Shown here: in pieces, positions 14,401 through 27,057 of the stretch | How positions within the stretch are numbered: position 1 is the first letter of the stretch | How the letters are laid out: each line of letters opens with the position of its first letter | NCBI GenBank assembly: GCA_023055355.1 | Contig: JALJCS010000009.1 | Span: 47,522,501 to 47,586,500, forward strand | Source: Agelaius tricolor | Lineage: Eukaryota; Chordata; Aves; Passeriformes; Icteridae | Length of the DNA stretch: 64,000 nucleotides | Direction of reading: 5' to 3' | Notes under the pieces: generated by a model | Told to the model about the DNA's origin: nothing | The model's database searches: none | What the model saw: the letters and a program-made list of their open reading frames with translations, nothing else | Program-made: the position numbers and the translations under genes

Positions 14401-16775
14401 TTTTCAGAAGGGACAAAATGTTATGCACTGACCATAAATAACAACTCTGCAGAGTGAAGCTGAGCCTTCAGAGATGAGATATGTTACAGTAAGAACTGAA
14501 AAACAAACAAAAAAATCCCCCGCAACTTACCAAATAAGAAACCAGGAACAAAAAACCCCAAACAAACGAAAATAAAAAACCCACCTATCTCAAGATTTAG
14601 TTTTCACTGCCATGGAAGGAAAGTTTTGCCCTATAAACAACTTCTTTGGATTTCTCTAAGTGCAGTTGCTACTGTGGGATTGCAATTAGGCAAAGGAATC
14701 CAGAATACTAAAAAACTTTGGCCACAGTTTTTAAGCCTGAGTTAAAAGCAACTGATTATAGCTTTCCTCTTCTTTGCAGCCCAGAGTTAAGTTAGCAATA
14801 ACAAATAAGGGTGAATCTAGTGCAAGCTAAGTAACTGAAATGCTCTTCCCTTACCTCATGTTGACTTTACTTTTCTATGTCCATCCAGATTCGGATTTCT
14901 AAATAAGTTTTTAAAATAAACAGGAACAGCTCAGTGGTTTGGCAATAGACAGAAGGATGGTGAGGAAACTGCTTCAGTCCAGTAGTAGAGATATTATTAC
15001 TTTACTCTATGGTTCCTCCTTTTGTTTAGCAAGGAGCACCTTGGAGAATTCCCACAGACACTGGTGAAGCGAAGCAAAGGTTTCCAAACATCAGTCCAGG
15101 TGGAGTTTTCATATCTTTAAGGATAATCCCTACTCTGAAAGCCATGAAAAAGAAAAGAAGCACAGTTTTCAGAGTGAGGGTAAGAATACAATGTGGTCTG
15201 CAAGAAATGCTAAAAGCTGGCAGAGGTCTGGTGAGCCAACAAAAAGCTTTAAATCTTCAAAGTACCCAACAGGAAAGTCTTGATGACACTTCCCAGGGCA
15301 GTGAGCAAGGTAAATCTTTACTCAAAATGGCAGATTTCTGTCTGGTTCTGTTTCCTTCTCTGATTCAAGGTCAGCTTCAGCTTAAATGTGTAGCAGCAGG
15401 TCTAGAATGGCCAAAGGTTTTTGTCTTTCTCTTAGCTGAAGCTTATTGAAGAATACAGATCTATCTAACCAGATTTGGAATACTTTCTCAGTATAGATAT
15501 AAAGGAATAGGATGCTTCCAAATCTTTCCCCATTGTTTCTCCTTTTCATACTTTTTGACTGGACATCTCTTTGAATTTTCACCTCTCTTAAGCTGAATTT
15601 TTCAAGTGAGTAATCTGTCCCTGCAGGTGCATTTTTCCCACTTGTCAAAATCAGTTTAGTTGTCATCTCCAGAATATCTTTTCTATCTCTAGAGTTAGCT
15701 TTGAATGGTATTAGAGCCTGTCACATCCTATTTCTGTTCTTCCTAAAAAGGGAGGGCAATCAAGTCAGAGAGTCAAGTGTGAGGTCCATGGAATGATGCT
15801 CTTAAGTGGGAATTTTCAAGAGCAGCTGGGATATCATGAAGCAGCTGCTGTTTCAGTTCTTGAAGGGCACCACAGGACAGGATGCCACAGCTACTCACGT
15901 CTCTGGGTAAGAATATTCTAGGTTTTCTCTTTTTCTTCATTTATCACATTGCTGCAGTTCTGTGTAAGTTAGGTGTGCCATTACCTGTTTAGCTTTGGCA
16001 GTTGATCCCTCCATTTTCTTTCTTCTTTTTTTTTTTTTTTTTCTCCTCTGAAATCTCTTCATTTGCCTCCTCCCAAAAATAAAACTTCCAGAAATGGACC
16101 CAGTGTTTTTTAGGAGAGGCTTTCAGCTGGTGTGAACCTATATGGGTCTATAAAATTCTATGAGGATTTCCTCTGGTTCAACATCAGCACCCTAAATGGC
16201 ACCTCTCCTTATTAAAGCAAGTTAATGACATCACACTTCATCTTTGTGATTTTCCTGCAAGAGTAGTCAAGTCTTGTTCTGTCTTTTTGGATGCTATTTT
16301 ACTTTGTTCACTAATGAGCAATTTGCTGTTTTATCTCTGAAGAATTTTAGCATCCAGTTTTCTGTTCCCATTCTGTTGTGTGTGTTTTAGATTACGTGAA
16401 CACACAGCCCTCTCTCACTTCAGCTGAATATAAAACTGAATCACCCTGGCTGGGAAATATGGGGTTTAATTAAAGGGAAAATATTTTGCAAGTTAAAACA
16501 AGCTTTGTGAACCCTAAAGATGTTCCAGAGTTTCACAAGCACTAAACCACATTGGATTTGACTTGCCTTTGATCCTGAAACCTTTTAAAAGATATATTAG
16601 GGATATTTTGATGTCTTTAAAGGCAGGAGGCCAGATACTACTTAGCCCTTGTGGAGGAATGAAAGATGGAAGGAACAACTCCCAGGGTTGGTGTTGTCTT
16701 TGTTTAGTTGAAGCATCACCTCGTGGGTTTTAAGTCTGAAAAGTCAAGGCATGGCCCTACCAACTTCTGAGGAGG
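11498..16775. other. Unique AT-rich DNA with A- and T-rich tracts
   Basis: No gene recognised in about 5.3 kb. There is an A-rich tract with CAAA-like units at roughly 14500-14582 and an uninterrupted T17 run at 16026-16042 inside a pyrimidine-rich stretch. Open frames up to 124 codons (12707-13081) show no known domain, and overlapping frames on both strands suggest chance. Confidence 0.6.
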
Positions 16776-16974
16776 CTATGAGGGTGGGGAGGCCCTGGCA
16801 CAGGGTGTCCAGAGCAGCTGTGGCTGCCCCTGGATCCCTGGAAGTGTCCAAGTCCAGGCTGGATGGGACTTGGAGCCACCTGGGACAGTGGAAGGTGTCC
16901 CTGCAATGGCAGGGGTTGAATGAGATAAGTTGTAAGGCCCCTTCCAGCCCAAACCATGATTCCATCTTGTGATG
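16776..16974 (+). mobile_element. CR1 LINE 3' end, plus strand
   Basis: The segment reads 'tgagggtggggaggccctgg', 'ccagagcagctgtggctgcc', 'ctggaagtgtccaag', 'ggaaggtgtccctg', 'ccccttccagcccaaacc' and ends 'attccatcttgtgatgc'. This is the classic bird CR1 terminal 200 bp, truncated at its 5' end. It carries no coding potential for the LINE proteins; short frames over it on both strands are by-products of GC-rich sequence. Confidence 0.92.
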
Positions 16975-19900
16975 CTTTCACTCCTTCAGAAGTAAAATGT
17001 TTCAGCTCCAGTCCCCAGGGTTTCCTGCCCCACAGCCCTGGGGGTTCCTGAGGAAGCTCACGCAGAGCTCAGCCATTCCTGCAGCTCTCAGAACACACAA
17101 GAAGCACATTTAAGAGACACACTTTGCACATCACAGAAGGCAAATGTGCATTTCTGAGCTGTGCAACTGCAAACCAACTTAAAATGAAAGCTCTTGGTGC
17201 AATCCATCACTTTGCCTTTGCCTGGCAGGGGAAGGTTTCCTTTCCCATTTAATGAGCACTTTTGCAGACTGGCCTCACCCTGCATGCAAGCAATGGATCC
17301 CCTTCTAAACACAGAACATCCCTCCCTTCTGCTAACAACTTCCAGGTCTACCAAAGCCAGAAGAGCGGTGGAAGTGTGCAGGAGGAAGCTGAGGCCTACC
17401 AAGAACAATTTTAATTCCTATTTTTACAATCCACTCCAAATATTTTAAGAGTTTGAGTCAACAGCCCGGTGTGAACGCTCAGGGGGCCAAGTTAAACATC
17501 AAGGAATCCTACAGGTTTCACAATTAGAAAAAGAAGAAATAGCTTTTTAAATTACAGCAGTAGAGTACTTCAAGATAACTATACATCACTAATAAACGTT
17601 CCATGATGCAAATCAATTTGACCTACATTTGTAATTTTTTTTCCTTTTGCATATGTCATTCATTTTCATTCTGATCTCTGGGGTAGTATTATTTAGAAGG
17701 ATTCTGTTTTTTTTCATCTCTCCCAAAGTATGCTGTAACAATAATGCATTAAATCACAGTCCCTCACCTGGTTTATCCTATTCCTTTCATAAATGGAGCT
17801 GGCAGAACAAATTATCATTTAAAACTATATCTGCAAAAGATGTGAGACCATGTTTGCAACTATTTCAGTGTCACATCAGTTGCTGATGTGTTTCAGCTTA
17901 CAGCAGATTTTGATGTTTCCTCAGCTGGTAGCAGGAGAAGGGCAAGAGTGCTCTGTCAGATAGGGAAAATCAAATTAATGTACTTTTGAAAGCCTGTGTC
18001 TGACACTATCTGCAAAAGTGTCCTGCAGTTATTAAACTCTGACCTCTGATCACTGAATGTGAGGGTTTGACTTTTCTTCCTAAACAGCCATTAGAATTTT
18101 AAATTTCTGTCTTCCCAACATTGTTTTTGTGTCTTCTCTGTAGCTACAATTTTTTTACCAATGGTAACTACAGAGCAGGGCCTGCTTGTGGTGGCTGAAG
18201 CCAAAGGAGTTTGGACTGACAAAGCTCATCAAACCCAGGAACATTTGGGAAATATTTACTTTTGAGAATTTTCACATGATAGCGTTGCTGATTTAGGTGG
18301 GTATATAAGGTTTATGTTCTTTGGCTTTAATTCTCCAGGAATCTCAGCATCTTCCCATAAAATAAAAGGCCCTTCCAGAGTCACAGAAGTTGTTTGATGT
18401 GCATAAGGAGGCTGACCAGCATTTCCTTAATGAACTTCTGAGCTCAGCCCCAGCTCAGGAGTTGCTGTGGATGGAGGCAGGAGCTGCCTGTGTTTCTCTG
18501 GGAGGTGACTGGCTCCCAGCAGCTTTGATGGTGTCAGCAGAGGCCAAGAGGTGTCCAACCAGCAGAAATCCCACTGAGCACCAGTGGTATTTGCACTGTC
18601 TTTCTCCCACTGCCCTAAAAAGCAAATTCCCTCCACATCAAAAGTGTCCCTGTTGAGCAATTGCTGTGTGTCAGCACTCTGCAGCCCTGAGCTGTTTGCC
18701 TGTCTCTGAAACGTGGAAAACACAAGATGTCATAAAAAGAAAACAGTGTCTGCTTCCAGGCTGTTGATTTAGGAGGCAAAGCAGAGAAATAAAACAAACA
18801 TGCTCCAAAAAGCCTGACAGTGCAATCAGATGAACTGAAGGAGGAACAGTCACATTTTCAGGTAGTGGTTCCTCTGAAAGCTTTGTCTGGATCACAGGAC
18901 TTTTTCTATCAGACCAGCAAGACAGACAGCAAAGTCATGGCTATTAAAACATTTTTTTATGTCTTAAGTAGGATAATGGAGCTGAGATACCCCCAGGTAA
19001 TTTCAGCTCTGCATGTGTAAGCCCTTAAATTTGGGGGGAAATGGAGTGATGGATGAGTCCCATTTGTTCCAATCACTGTGCAAGATCCTCTTGCATTTCT
19101 GTTTCCTGCAGTTGTGCAGCCTGTGATCTCCTTGTCATATTTTCTCCTAAATCCCTCATGATTAAGCATGTGATAGCAATGCTTCCTATCTTCCCCTGCT
19201 ATCTCCAAATGTCATTCTTTTCCCCATGCTGCTCATTTCAAGAGTTTAATCTGCTTAAAGAGCTAATGATTAATGAAAGGTGAGGCTTTGACTAAGGAGG
19301 TTAATTTAGCTGGACTCCAATATAAGATTTGCAGTTTTCTAAGAAACTTTTTGCAAGTTTCCAGCCCTCACATAGATACGACAGAAATGTGGAGTCCAGA
19401 ATTCAAAACAGCACACCATGCTCAGTGTGCTGCTGCTCTTTATTGTGATAAACAAAATACTGAGGATGTTTGGAGTGGTTTGGAACAGAGAGGTCATTAG
19501 CCAAACTGGAGCAATCATTTTCTAGGCTAGCAAAGGCAGACAGATGCAAGTTATTAAATGGGGCTTGTCACAGATTTGAACTCTGCACATCTACGCAGAA
19601 AAAGCCAGAGAAAAGCCAGGAACACGATGAACTGACCTAAGAACTCTAAAATCATGTCAGTAAATCATTTGGGTTTCCAGTTTTCAGGCTCTCAGGACCT
19701 TGAGGTTTAGAATGCATCAAACCAAAATTGGAGTACAGGATGTCTGTGTGTGTAACACAGTCAAAGGAGAAAATGGAGCAAATTTTTTAACAATAAACAT
19801 CTTAAATTCTGTTTTCCCCCTTCTTATGTATGACTTTCCTTTTATTACTAATATTTATATCCTTTATACATCCACATGTGGATTTTGAATATCCAGTAAA

Positions 19901-20062
19901 AAAATAAACAAAACCATTTAATGCAGCATTCTCTGTATGTAACTATTAAAAGAACATTATAAATTCGGGGTGGGGGGAAAGAGTCCAAAGATAGTGAATA
20001 ATTTCAGGGATGCCATTTAGTACAACTTTATTGTTAATTATAGTCTCCTGTTTCTCAAAACA
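16975..20062. other. Unique DNA, no gene seen
   Basis: No gene recognised. Several overlapping frames of 60-98 codons occur on both strands at 18390-18895 without family resemblance. A G-rich spot lies near 19968-19980. Confidence 0.6.
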
Positions 20063-20124
20063 AGTTGGACTCAGGTTGGATCTTAGAGGTCTCTTCCAAC
20101 CTTAATGATTTTTTGATTCTAAAA
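20063..20124 (+). mobile_element. Very short CR1 LINE 3' tail
   Basis: The segment reads 'gttggactcaggttggatctt', 'gaggtctcttccaacctta' and 'atgattttttgattct', the terminal 60 bp of a CR1 copy with its short 3' repeat. Everything further 5' is missing, an extreme 5' truncation typical of this family. Confidence 0.75.
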
Positions 20125-20261
20125 CCAAAAAGTATGGATACATTCGGCTACAGATAGGGGCCAAAATTTGTGCAGAGTACTTCTGAGAATATGACTGAAC
20201 TCCTAATTAAAGTTGTGCCTTGTCAGAGCTGGAACTCCATTGCTTCCCTGAGCACACTAAA

Positions 20262-20325
20262 TAAATAAGGAGTAAGGTATAAGCAATAAAGAGTAAGGAG
20301 TAAGGAATAAGGAAAGTGCAAGGAG
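20262..20325. repeat. Degenerate (AGTAAGG)n / AATAAGG simple repeat
   Basis: A run of irregular units of 6-8 bp such as 'agtaagg', 'aataagg' and 'caataaag'. It keeps a 164-codon minus-strand frame (20207-20701) open, which I therefore do not accept as a gene. Confidence 0.7.
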
Positions 20326-23300
20326 TGTGGATCATAAGAAGTGGCCTGCACTGCAGGACACACCTGAAACAGCAGCACAGCTGGGACTTTGCAGCCAATT
20401 GAAAGAGAAAAGTTTGACTCAGTGCAGAATTTGCTCCTGAATCAGCCTGGTTTAAGGGAACTGAGATCCCCAAGAGGGAGATTTTGGTTGGAGTCAGTAT
20501 GTTTGAGGAGGCAGCTGCTCCCTCCCTCATTTCCTGCCCCTCAGTGGAAAGGTGGACACAACAGGAATGCCAAAAACCAGAGACCCTTGGGTCAAGGTAA
20601 AGCTCACATATAAAAAGTTTCTTCCTCCCTGCTTCAACCAAGATGATGGGAAGATTAGGTTTTTTTTTTTCTTTTTTATTTTTTTTAAAGCTGTGATTCA
20701 CATTGGTTTGGTAATTGAGGAAACAGTCAGATTTTGCAACCTAAATGTCATGAGTAAAAACACTGAAAAGAACTTCCAAGAAGGGTGGTTTGATTTGTGG
20801 TGCATGAGCTGGATGAACTGGTGAGAACCCTAGGAGAAATGAGACTTTCTGGAATTAGGGTGATCAGGGACTAATAGAGAATTCATTCCTTAATTTGATT
20901 AAGGCATGAAACACTTAGGAATTCATTATTTGAGTGGGAGAGAAAAGTATCCTGTTTATTTAGCCTCAGTCTGACCTTCCTCATGAACTGCCAAGGGGTA
21001 TCCCTTTTTCCTGTATTTATACACAAGTTTTTCCATACCAGGTGTATTTGTTTTTATTTCTGGAAGGACAGAGGGAAAAAAATGAATACTGTGACAGAGA
21101 TACAAACATCTCACAAAGAAAAAGCTACTGAGAAATGGGCAACACACATTGCTACCTTTTTTTTTCCCTGGGAACAGAATCCAAATGGCCCAGGACTTCT
21201 ACTCCTCTTAGATTTCTTCATGATAATTTCCTGAAAAACATGGAGATAAGAAGGTAAATAAGCTTGGCTGTATATAGGCAGTAGTGCAAAAGCAAGAGAT
21301 TTAAATGCAAATAAACCTGATGAAAGATTAGGGCAGTTGCATGTTTTAGACTTCTTGTCCTTCATAAGTCTTAAAAAAATAATTTAAAAAACCCAGGAAA
21401 CCAATATGAAAAACATCACCACATAGCCTCCAACCTCTTCACATATTAATAAGCAATGACTATAAGTGATCCAAATGCCCCCCAGCAGTTCAGTTGTGGA
21501 GGCTTCTGGTTTCTTAATAATCAAATAATCTTTCTAAATTGTAAACTGGACTGTAGGACATATCCAAATTTCCTTTTGGTTATAAGGGTTTTGTGAGAAA
21601 GCATATTCTGCAGAAAGCAGAACAAAGGAGTTTTCATAAAATTACCTCCAAATTTTTACTTTGAACACTTGTGGCCTTAATACAATTTTTTTTAAAACAA
21701 CATAAATATTAAGACCAGGAAGGCCAAAAAATATGACCTTTGATTAAAAAAAAATAAAATTAAATTCTTCACAGTGTGTTCAGCCCATAGCTGTTAGGAT
21801 GAGTTACAGCATGTCCTGCAGAAATTAATCTTGATCTTAACACTCCAAGTAACACAAAATGAAGTTTGTCCTTAGTAAAATTGTTCTAAAGGATTCATTG
21901 CCCTCAGAAGTAAAAACCAGCTGATTCTTGGGGATGTCTGGGGTTTTGGTTTGGGTTTTTTTTTCTGTCGAATAATTCAGTAACACTTCTCACTCCTGTC
22001 TTCTCTACAGAGACTTTCCTCCCCTCATGTTTTTATTTGAAGGTATTCAGCAGGAATCCTATTTAGCTTATAGTTACAAAAGGTAAGTACAAGCTATCCA
22101 AATCTTTGCTAGTGAGCCATTAACTTTGTAACACCTAAAGAGAAAAAGAGGAGGAAACATCAAGCAAGTCCTGTTGATGTGTTTAAACTGATTTCTTTGG
22201 CCAATCCTGAAGAGCACAAGGTTTGCTACACCTCTGAAGGCCTCGTAATTTAGGTCTGGATTGCAGTAGCAAATTAACTTACATGTAGCTCATGTTAGGG
22301 AATATTTGAACTGCTTCACAGAGAGCTCAGTGGAGAAACATTCTCTGCTTTCAAAACAAATAGTGGCTGTGAGTATCCACCTGTGATTCATGGCAAAGAC
22401 ATCTGAGGCAAAAGAGCAGCTATTTTCCAAGAGGTGAACTGCAGTTAACTGGGTTCAAGTTGGAAACACTCAGAGGAACTCCAAATATTGCTCAGATGGT
22501 GTACACTTAGTCTGAGGGCTTGTTAAAGATGGATTCTTCAGGGTTCCAGCAAAGGGGAATTTTTTATTTTTTCTCTGAGGCAGTGCTATTCTTTGAACAT
22601 TCAGTTGGGATCATTTATTTATATTTTGGAAGTGCCCAAATGCTCCTTTTCTGTTTCATTTGCAATGCTGAATTTATTGCACAGGGTTGCAAATGGGGTT
22701 CATTGTGATATGAAGCTGATGCCACAGCTAAAACTTTTTGTTGAATGATGGGTAGCTATGGGCGATACATCCCTATCTTATTGTAATTAACCAATTAACC
22801 AGGTTTTTATATAGAATCACTGCTTGGAAGTGCATGCATCAGGGCTTGTCTGTCATCTTTAACAATCAACTGCTCCTTTATATAACTTGCTGCTGTATTA
22901 AATCTCTTTGGGAGTTAATTATGTTAAAACTCATTAGATTCAGAGGAGGGTGTGCAGAAAGTCTGAGGGAGGAATATCTTATTATGTGCTGTGACATGAA
23001 ATAGGTGACTATGGTTAATCAGAACTACAAAGAACTTGGACAAACACACAGAAAATGTGTGGAGGAAGATGAGAGTGAAATGCTTCCATTATAGGAAGGC
23101 AAGAAGCAGTTTCCTAGATCTGCAAAGAAATTTTATTTAAGCAGAGCTGATTCTATTGCTTTGATGTGGCAACCATTGGATAGTAATTTATGTCTGAAGT
23201 CTACATTAGAAAGAATTCATATTGGAATTTTATTGTTTTCTCTTTGTTTCCATGTAGGGAAATTTATTGTCATCACCAATTTCTTAAATTTTCTAATAGA

Positions 23301-23451
23301 TATTTTTACCAGAAGTTTCTATAAAAAGGATTAACTGACTTCGATATTTAAAATTTAGCTTACAGTATCAGGTAGCTGATATTTCTTTATTCATTTTCAC
23401 CTCAAAATGGATGGTCGGAGAAGTTTTCCTTATATTTACATTTAGATAGGG
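20326..23451. other. Unique AT-rich DNA, no gene seen
   Basis: No gene or transposon recognised. A T-rich tract lies at about 20659-20690. Frames here are below 95 codons, apart from the rejected minus-strand frame that begins in this stretch. Confidence 0.6.
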
Positions 23452-23676
23452 ACAGTTTAGATGGGATATTGGGATGGAATTCCTCCCTGTGAGGGTGGGC
23501 AGGCCCTGGCATGGGGTGCCCAGAGCAGCTGGGGCTGCCCCTGGACCCTTGGAAGTGTCCAAGGTCAGGTTGGACACTGGAGCACCATGGGGCAGGGGAA
23601 GGTGTCCCTGACCATGGGACATTATTATGAATAATTTTAAAGCCATTTAAACCCAAACCATTCCATGAGTATATGA
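23452..23676 (+). mobile_element. CR1 LINE 3' end, plus strand
   Basis: It starts 'cagtttagatgggatattgg', continues 'ttcctccctgtgagggtggg', 'gcccctgga', 'ggaagtgtccaagg', 'ggaaggtgtccctgacca' and ends 'cccaaaccattccatgagta'. The stretch between 'gaccatgg' and 'cccaaacc' is altered and AT-richer than the usual copy. It is 5'-truncated and inactive. Confidence 0.92.
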
Positions 23677-26600
23677 ATATTTATTCTAAAAGGTGTGATG
23701 AAAAGCAGAGAAACTATTTGGGAATAAAATATAGTATTTTCATTTTAGAAACAGTACTTTTAAGAAGTAAAAGAAAAGGTTTATTTCCCTGTTAAATGTT
23801 TCTAAAGCTTCAGTCATAGCTGGAGGTCAGCTGAAAACATTCCTGGACACAAGCACCAGTGAAGAAGACACAAATTTTTGTTGTGAAAACAGTATAACAT
23901 AAGGCTAAGGGTCAGAATCAGGCACTGGAGGGTGGCAGTTTATAATTCCTAAAGAACCAAAGTGAGAAATTAAATATAAAAATTATTTAACAGGATGAAA
24001 ATTGTGGTTTTAAGGTGTACAAGTCACTTTTTCAGTGGATAGAAAAAGGGGCCAAGCTTAGCATCCCCATAATTTACTATAAAGAATAACTGTCCCAGAT
24101 CTTAGAAGATGGTATCCTTTTCACAAAGGCAGCAAAAATAATAATTTATACAAATAATAATTACTTGTTTATTTTTTATTATAATAATTTATAAAGTAAT
24201 AATTTCCCATATTGCACAAGTAATGCTTTTCTACACCTCTGCCTTCTTGCTGTAGCAGGTTTTGGTAATTTATCAGTTAATATATCAGGCATGAAGCTAA
24301 AAAAAGCTTTTAAATCTTCCTGAAATGGTTGGTCTTTTCCCTCCTATTTTGCTCCAGATCAGCTATCACTCTTGTGAATGGACAAATAATTGCCAGACTC
24401 ATTAAAATCTCATAAAAAGGAAAATAGTGAGTGCAGCTATTGAAAAGGGACCATGACGGTGACTTTATGTGGCCAAACAACTTCACAGAGAGCAGAGAGA
24501 TTTAGGGAGATATGGTAGAAATTCTAATATGGTTAGATGGTAAATGTTCTTATAGGTACAGCAAAAATGCTGAAATGTGCTCTTTTTTCACTGTTCAGGA
24601 AGCATTTAATTTCATTTTATTTCGTTTCATTCAGTGCTCAGGCAGGAACAGAAGGGATCCAGGCATTTCTGAGGCAGAGGATGTGATTCAGGTTTGCTTG
24701 CAAGTGGATGAGGTGGTGAATAAAGGAGCACTTTGTGACATATCATCATCTACTGTCACATGAGCTGCTCATAGAGAACTTCTTTAGCTGCAGTTCTGAG
24801 GATATCAGAAAAGAAAGGGGAACTTGGGGGCGGGGGGAGGAAGGAAGAAAGAGTTACCAGCTCTTTATTACACCTCCAGAGTTTGATTCATGTCTACATC
24901 TTGACAAATAGGAAGGGCTGGGAGAGGTGCTCAATTCATGGCAAACAAGGAGCTCATTGTAGGTATCCTGCTCCTTTTGAAAGCAGCATTTAAACCTGCA
25001 AACACTGGAGACTCATCACAATGCTTGGCCCATCCATTACAGACCAAGGTTTGTTCCCAAAGCGCTGTCAGCTGTGCTCTCCAGCTGATGGCCATTAGGA
25101 ATTCCTAGATAATATTCCACAGGGTTTTGGGAAAGACAGGATATACCTATTCATGCAAATTCATAGGAAACCTCTAGAGAGTAGTTTTATCCATCAGTAT
25201 CTGTATACCTTTTGCAATATTGTTTATAGCTTTCTTTATATTACATATAAAATTGTGTGTATCATCACTGCATTTTTTAGTGGACATATTATTATTTAAA
25301 CCTGCTTCTTGTAATTCTGATTAGGTTGTGGTCTTTACTTCTGCAAGTCATCAGTGTTTCTCATCTTTCAATCCAGGTTTCCATTCATTGGCATTTACTA
25401 TATCTATACCATGTATAACAGCTGAAATATAGCTGGGTTTAACCATATCAAGCCAATTCTAACAAAATTCAGTTAGAAGATGCACATCTGATTTGTACCC
25501 TCCTGATGACTGAAGACTTACCTTCATGTTACAACTGCACACAACTAAAATTTTAAATTTTACTTTTTTATATTCCCTCTCTCATATTTATGTCTTACTT
25601 GTTTTCTTTTACATCTCTGGAAACTTTTTTAAAAATAGTTTCATTTTCTGATTTGTACCCTTGGGTGGATTCATTTCACAATAATTCTCAGCTACATCCT
25701 GGGACTAAGTATTTTCTATACTGAGAAGTAGTTTCTGCCATTTCCCAATGGGGCACATTTGAAACTGATTAATATTCCCAGCACTTCATGAAGAGAGCAG
25801 TAATAGTATTCCCATTAATGGTATTCCCATTTTGCTGATGGGATAGCTAAGGTACAAGCAGACTAATTTATTTGTAGAAAGTCACTCTGGAATCAGTGGC
25901 AAATAGGAGAATAAATAGCACAATTTTTTTACCCCAGAAAACAATGTTCTAACCACAAGGAACGCTCTCCTTTTCCTCAATTATAAAGTTAAATATGCGA
26001 AGTAAAATAATGAAGTTGTTCTACAGATTAAATTCACAGTAATAGCAGATGTTCAACAGTTTTTAATTTCTCTTTTTGAGTAATGTGGTCTGTGTACTGC
26101 CTGCAGCAGGATTTAATTTGTCTCCTTGCCGTTATCAGACAACTAAGCTGCTGTCAAAACAGGCAGATCAGGAATTAATGAAAACATTTCTCTCTACAGT
26201 TCTATGATTACAATACAGGCAGCTGCATTTTAATTTCCCAGCATTTAAGTTTCACATGCAAAGATCTCGGTCTTAAATTCAGATCAGATAAGAATACAGG
26301 CTAAGGCTCACCTCACATCTGAAAATCTGATCTCATTAGGAGGGAATCTATAGAGAGCCCCTATAAATGCTCATTAATAATCACATTTCCCCAAACCCCT
26401 TTCACAATTGGCACTAAGGGAAACCTTTCTTCAGTGACTTGTTCCCAGCAGCCAGCACAGCAGATTTTGCATCCCACACAGGAATACTTCAAAAACATGC
26501 TGAAACCAGAAAGGATCGGAAAACTGCCTAAACTTTACTATACTTGTAAAAATCTGTATAACCTTGGCTGGGTTATCTTCTTCCTATCTCTCATGGCAGG

Positions 26601-26993
26601 CCTATGCCCCTCAGTCTTGAGCAGTGCTCAAATCACAGAGCTGTTCTGGGGAGGGAAAGGGATGATAAATGTTCCTCGGGGCACTTTCTTCTCATCCTGG
26701 ATTTGTAGCCTGGTTTGGTCTGAACCTCATATGTAATTTAGAGCCAGTCTTAAAGCCTGGTGAGTTCTGTGAGCAGCTGGGGAATGCAACTTGTTCAATG
26801 TGTACCTTTTAATAAGTAGCTACAAGCCTTAGGTCCTTAAAACCAGCCTTTGGGAGGTGTCTCTCCCTGTACTCTCTACAGCAAGAACCAGAGGCTTTTT
26901 GGTTCTGCTGTTAGAAAGAAGAAAAATGTGGTTTATTCCACAGAAGCATCTGATTGTAATAGAGCTGGGGGCTGTCAAGCTCCACAGAGATGT
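23677..26993. other. Unique AT-rich DNA with an AT cluster
   Basis: No gene recognised. At 24128-24208 there is a dense run of 'aataatttata'-like units in both orientations. A near-duplicate 'tattcccatt' motif occurs twice within 25808-25834. The 83-codon (24512-24763) and 100-codon (26434-26736) frames are unrecognised. Confidence 0.6.
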
Positions 26994-27057
26994 GCGCTCA
27001 GCCATACTCAGATTAGATTCAGTTTGCACTCAGCCATATTCAGATTAGATTTGGTTT
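26994..27057. repeat. Tandem duplication of a 32-bp unit
   Basis: Unit 1 (26994-27025) and unit 2 (27026-27057) abut exactly and match at 28 of 32 positions. All four differences are transitions (G/A or C/T). The core 'cagattagatt' is identical in both. No function is evident. Confidence 0.88.

Noticed and set aside
20207..20701. 164-codon frame, minus strand, with hydrophobic C-terminal half
   Set aside because: The C-terminal part is translated from a degenerate AGTAAGG repeat, and the N-terminal lysines come from a T-rich tract. No family resemblance.
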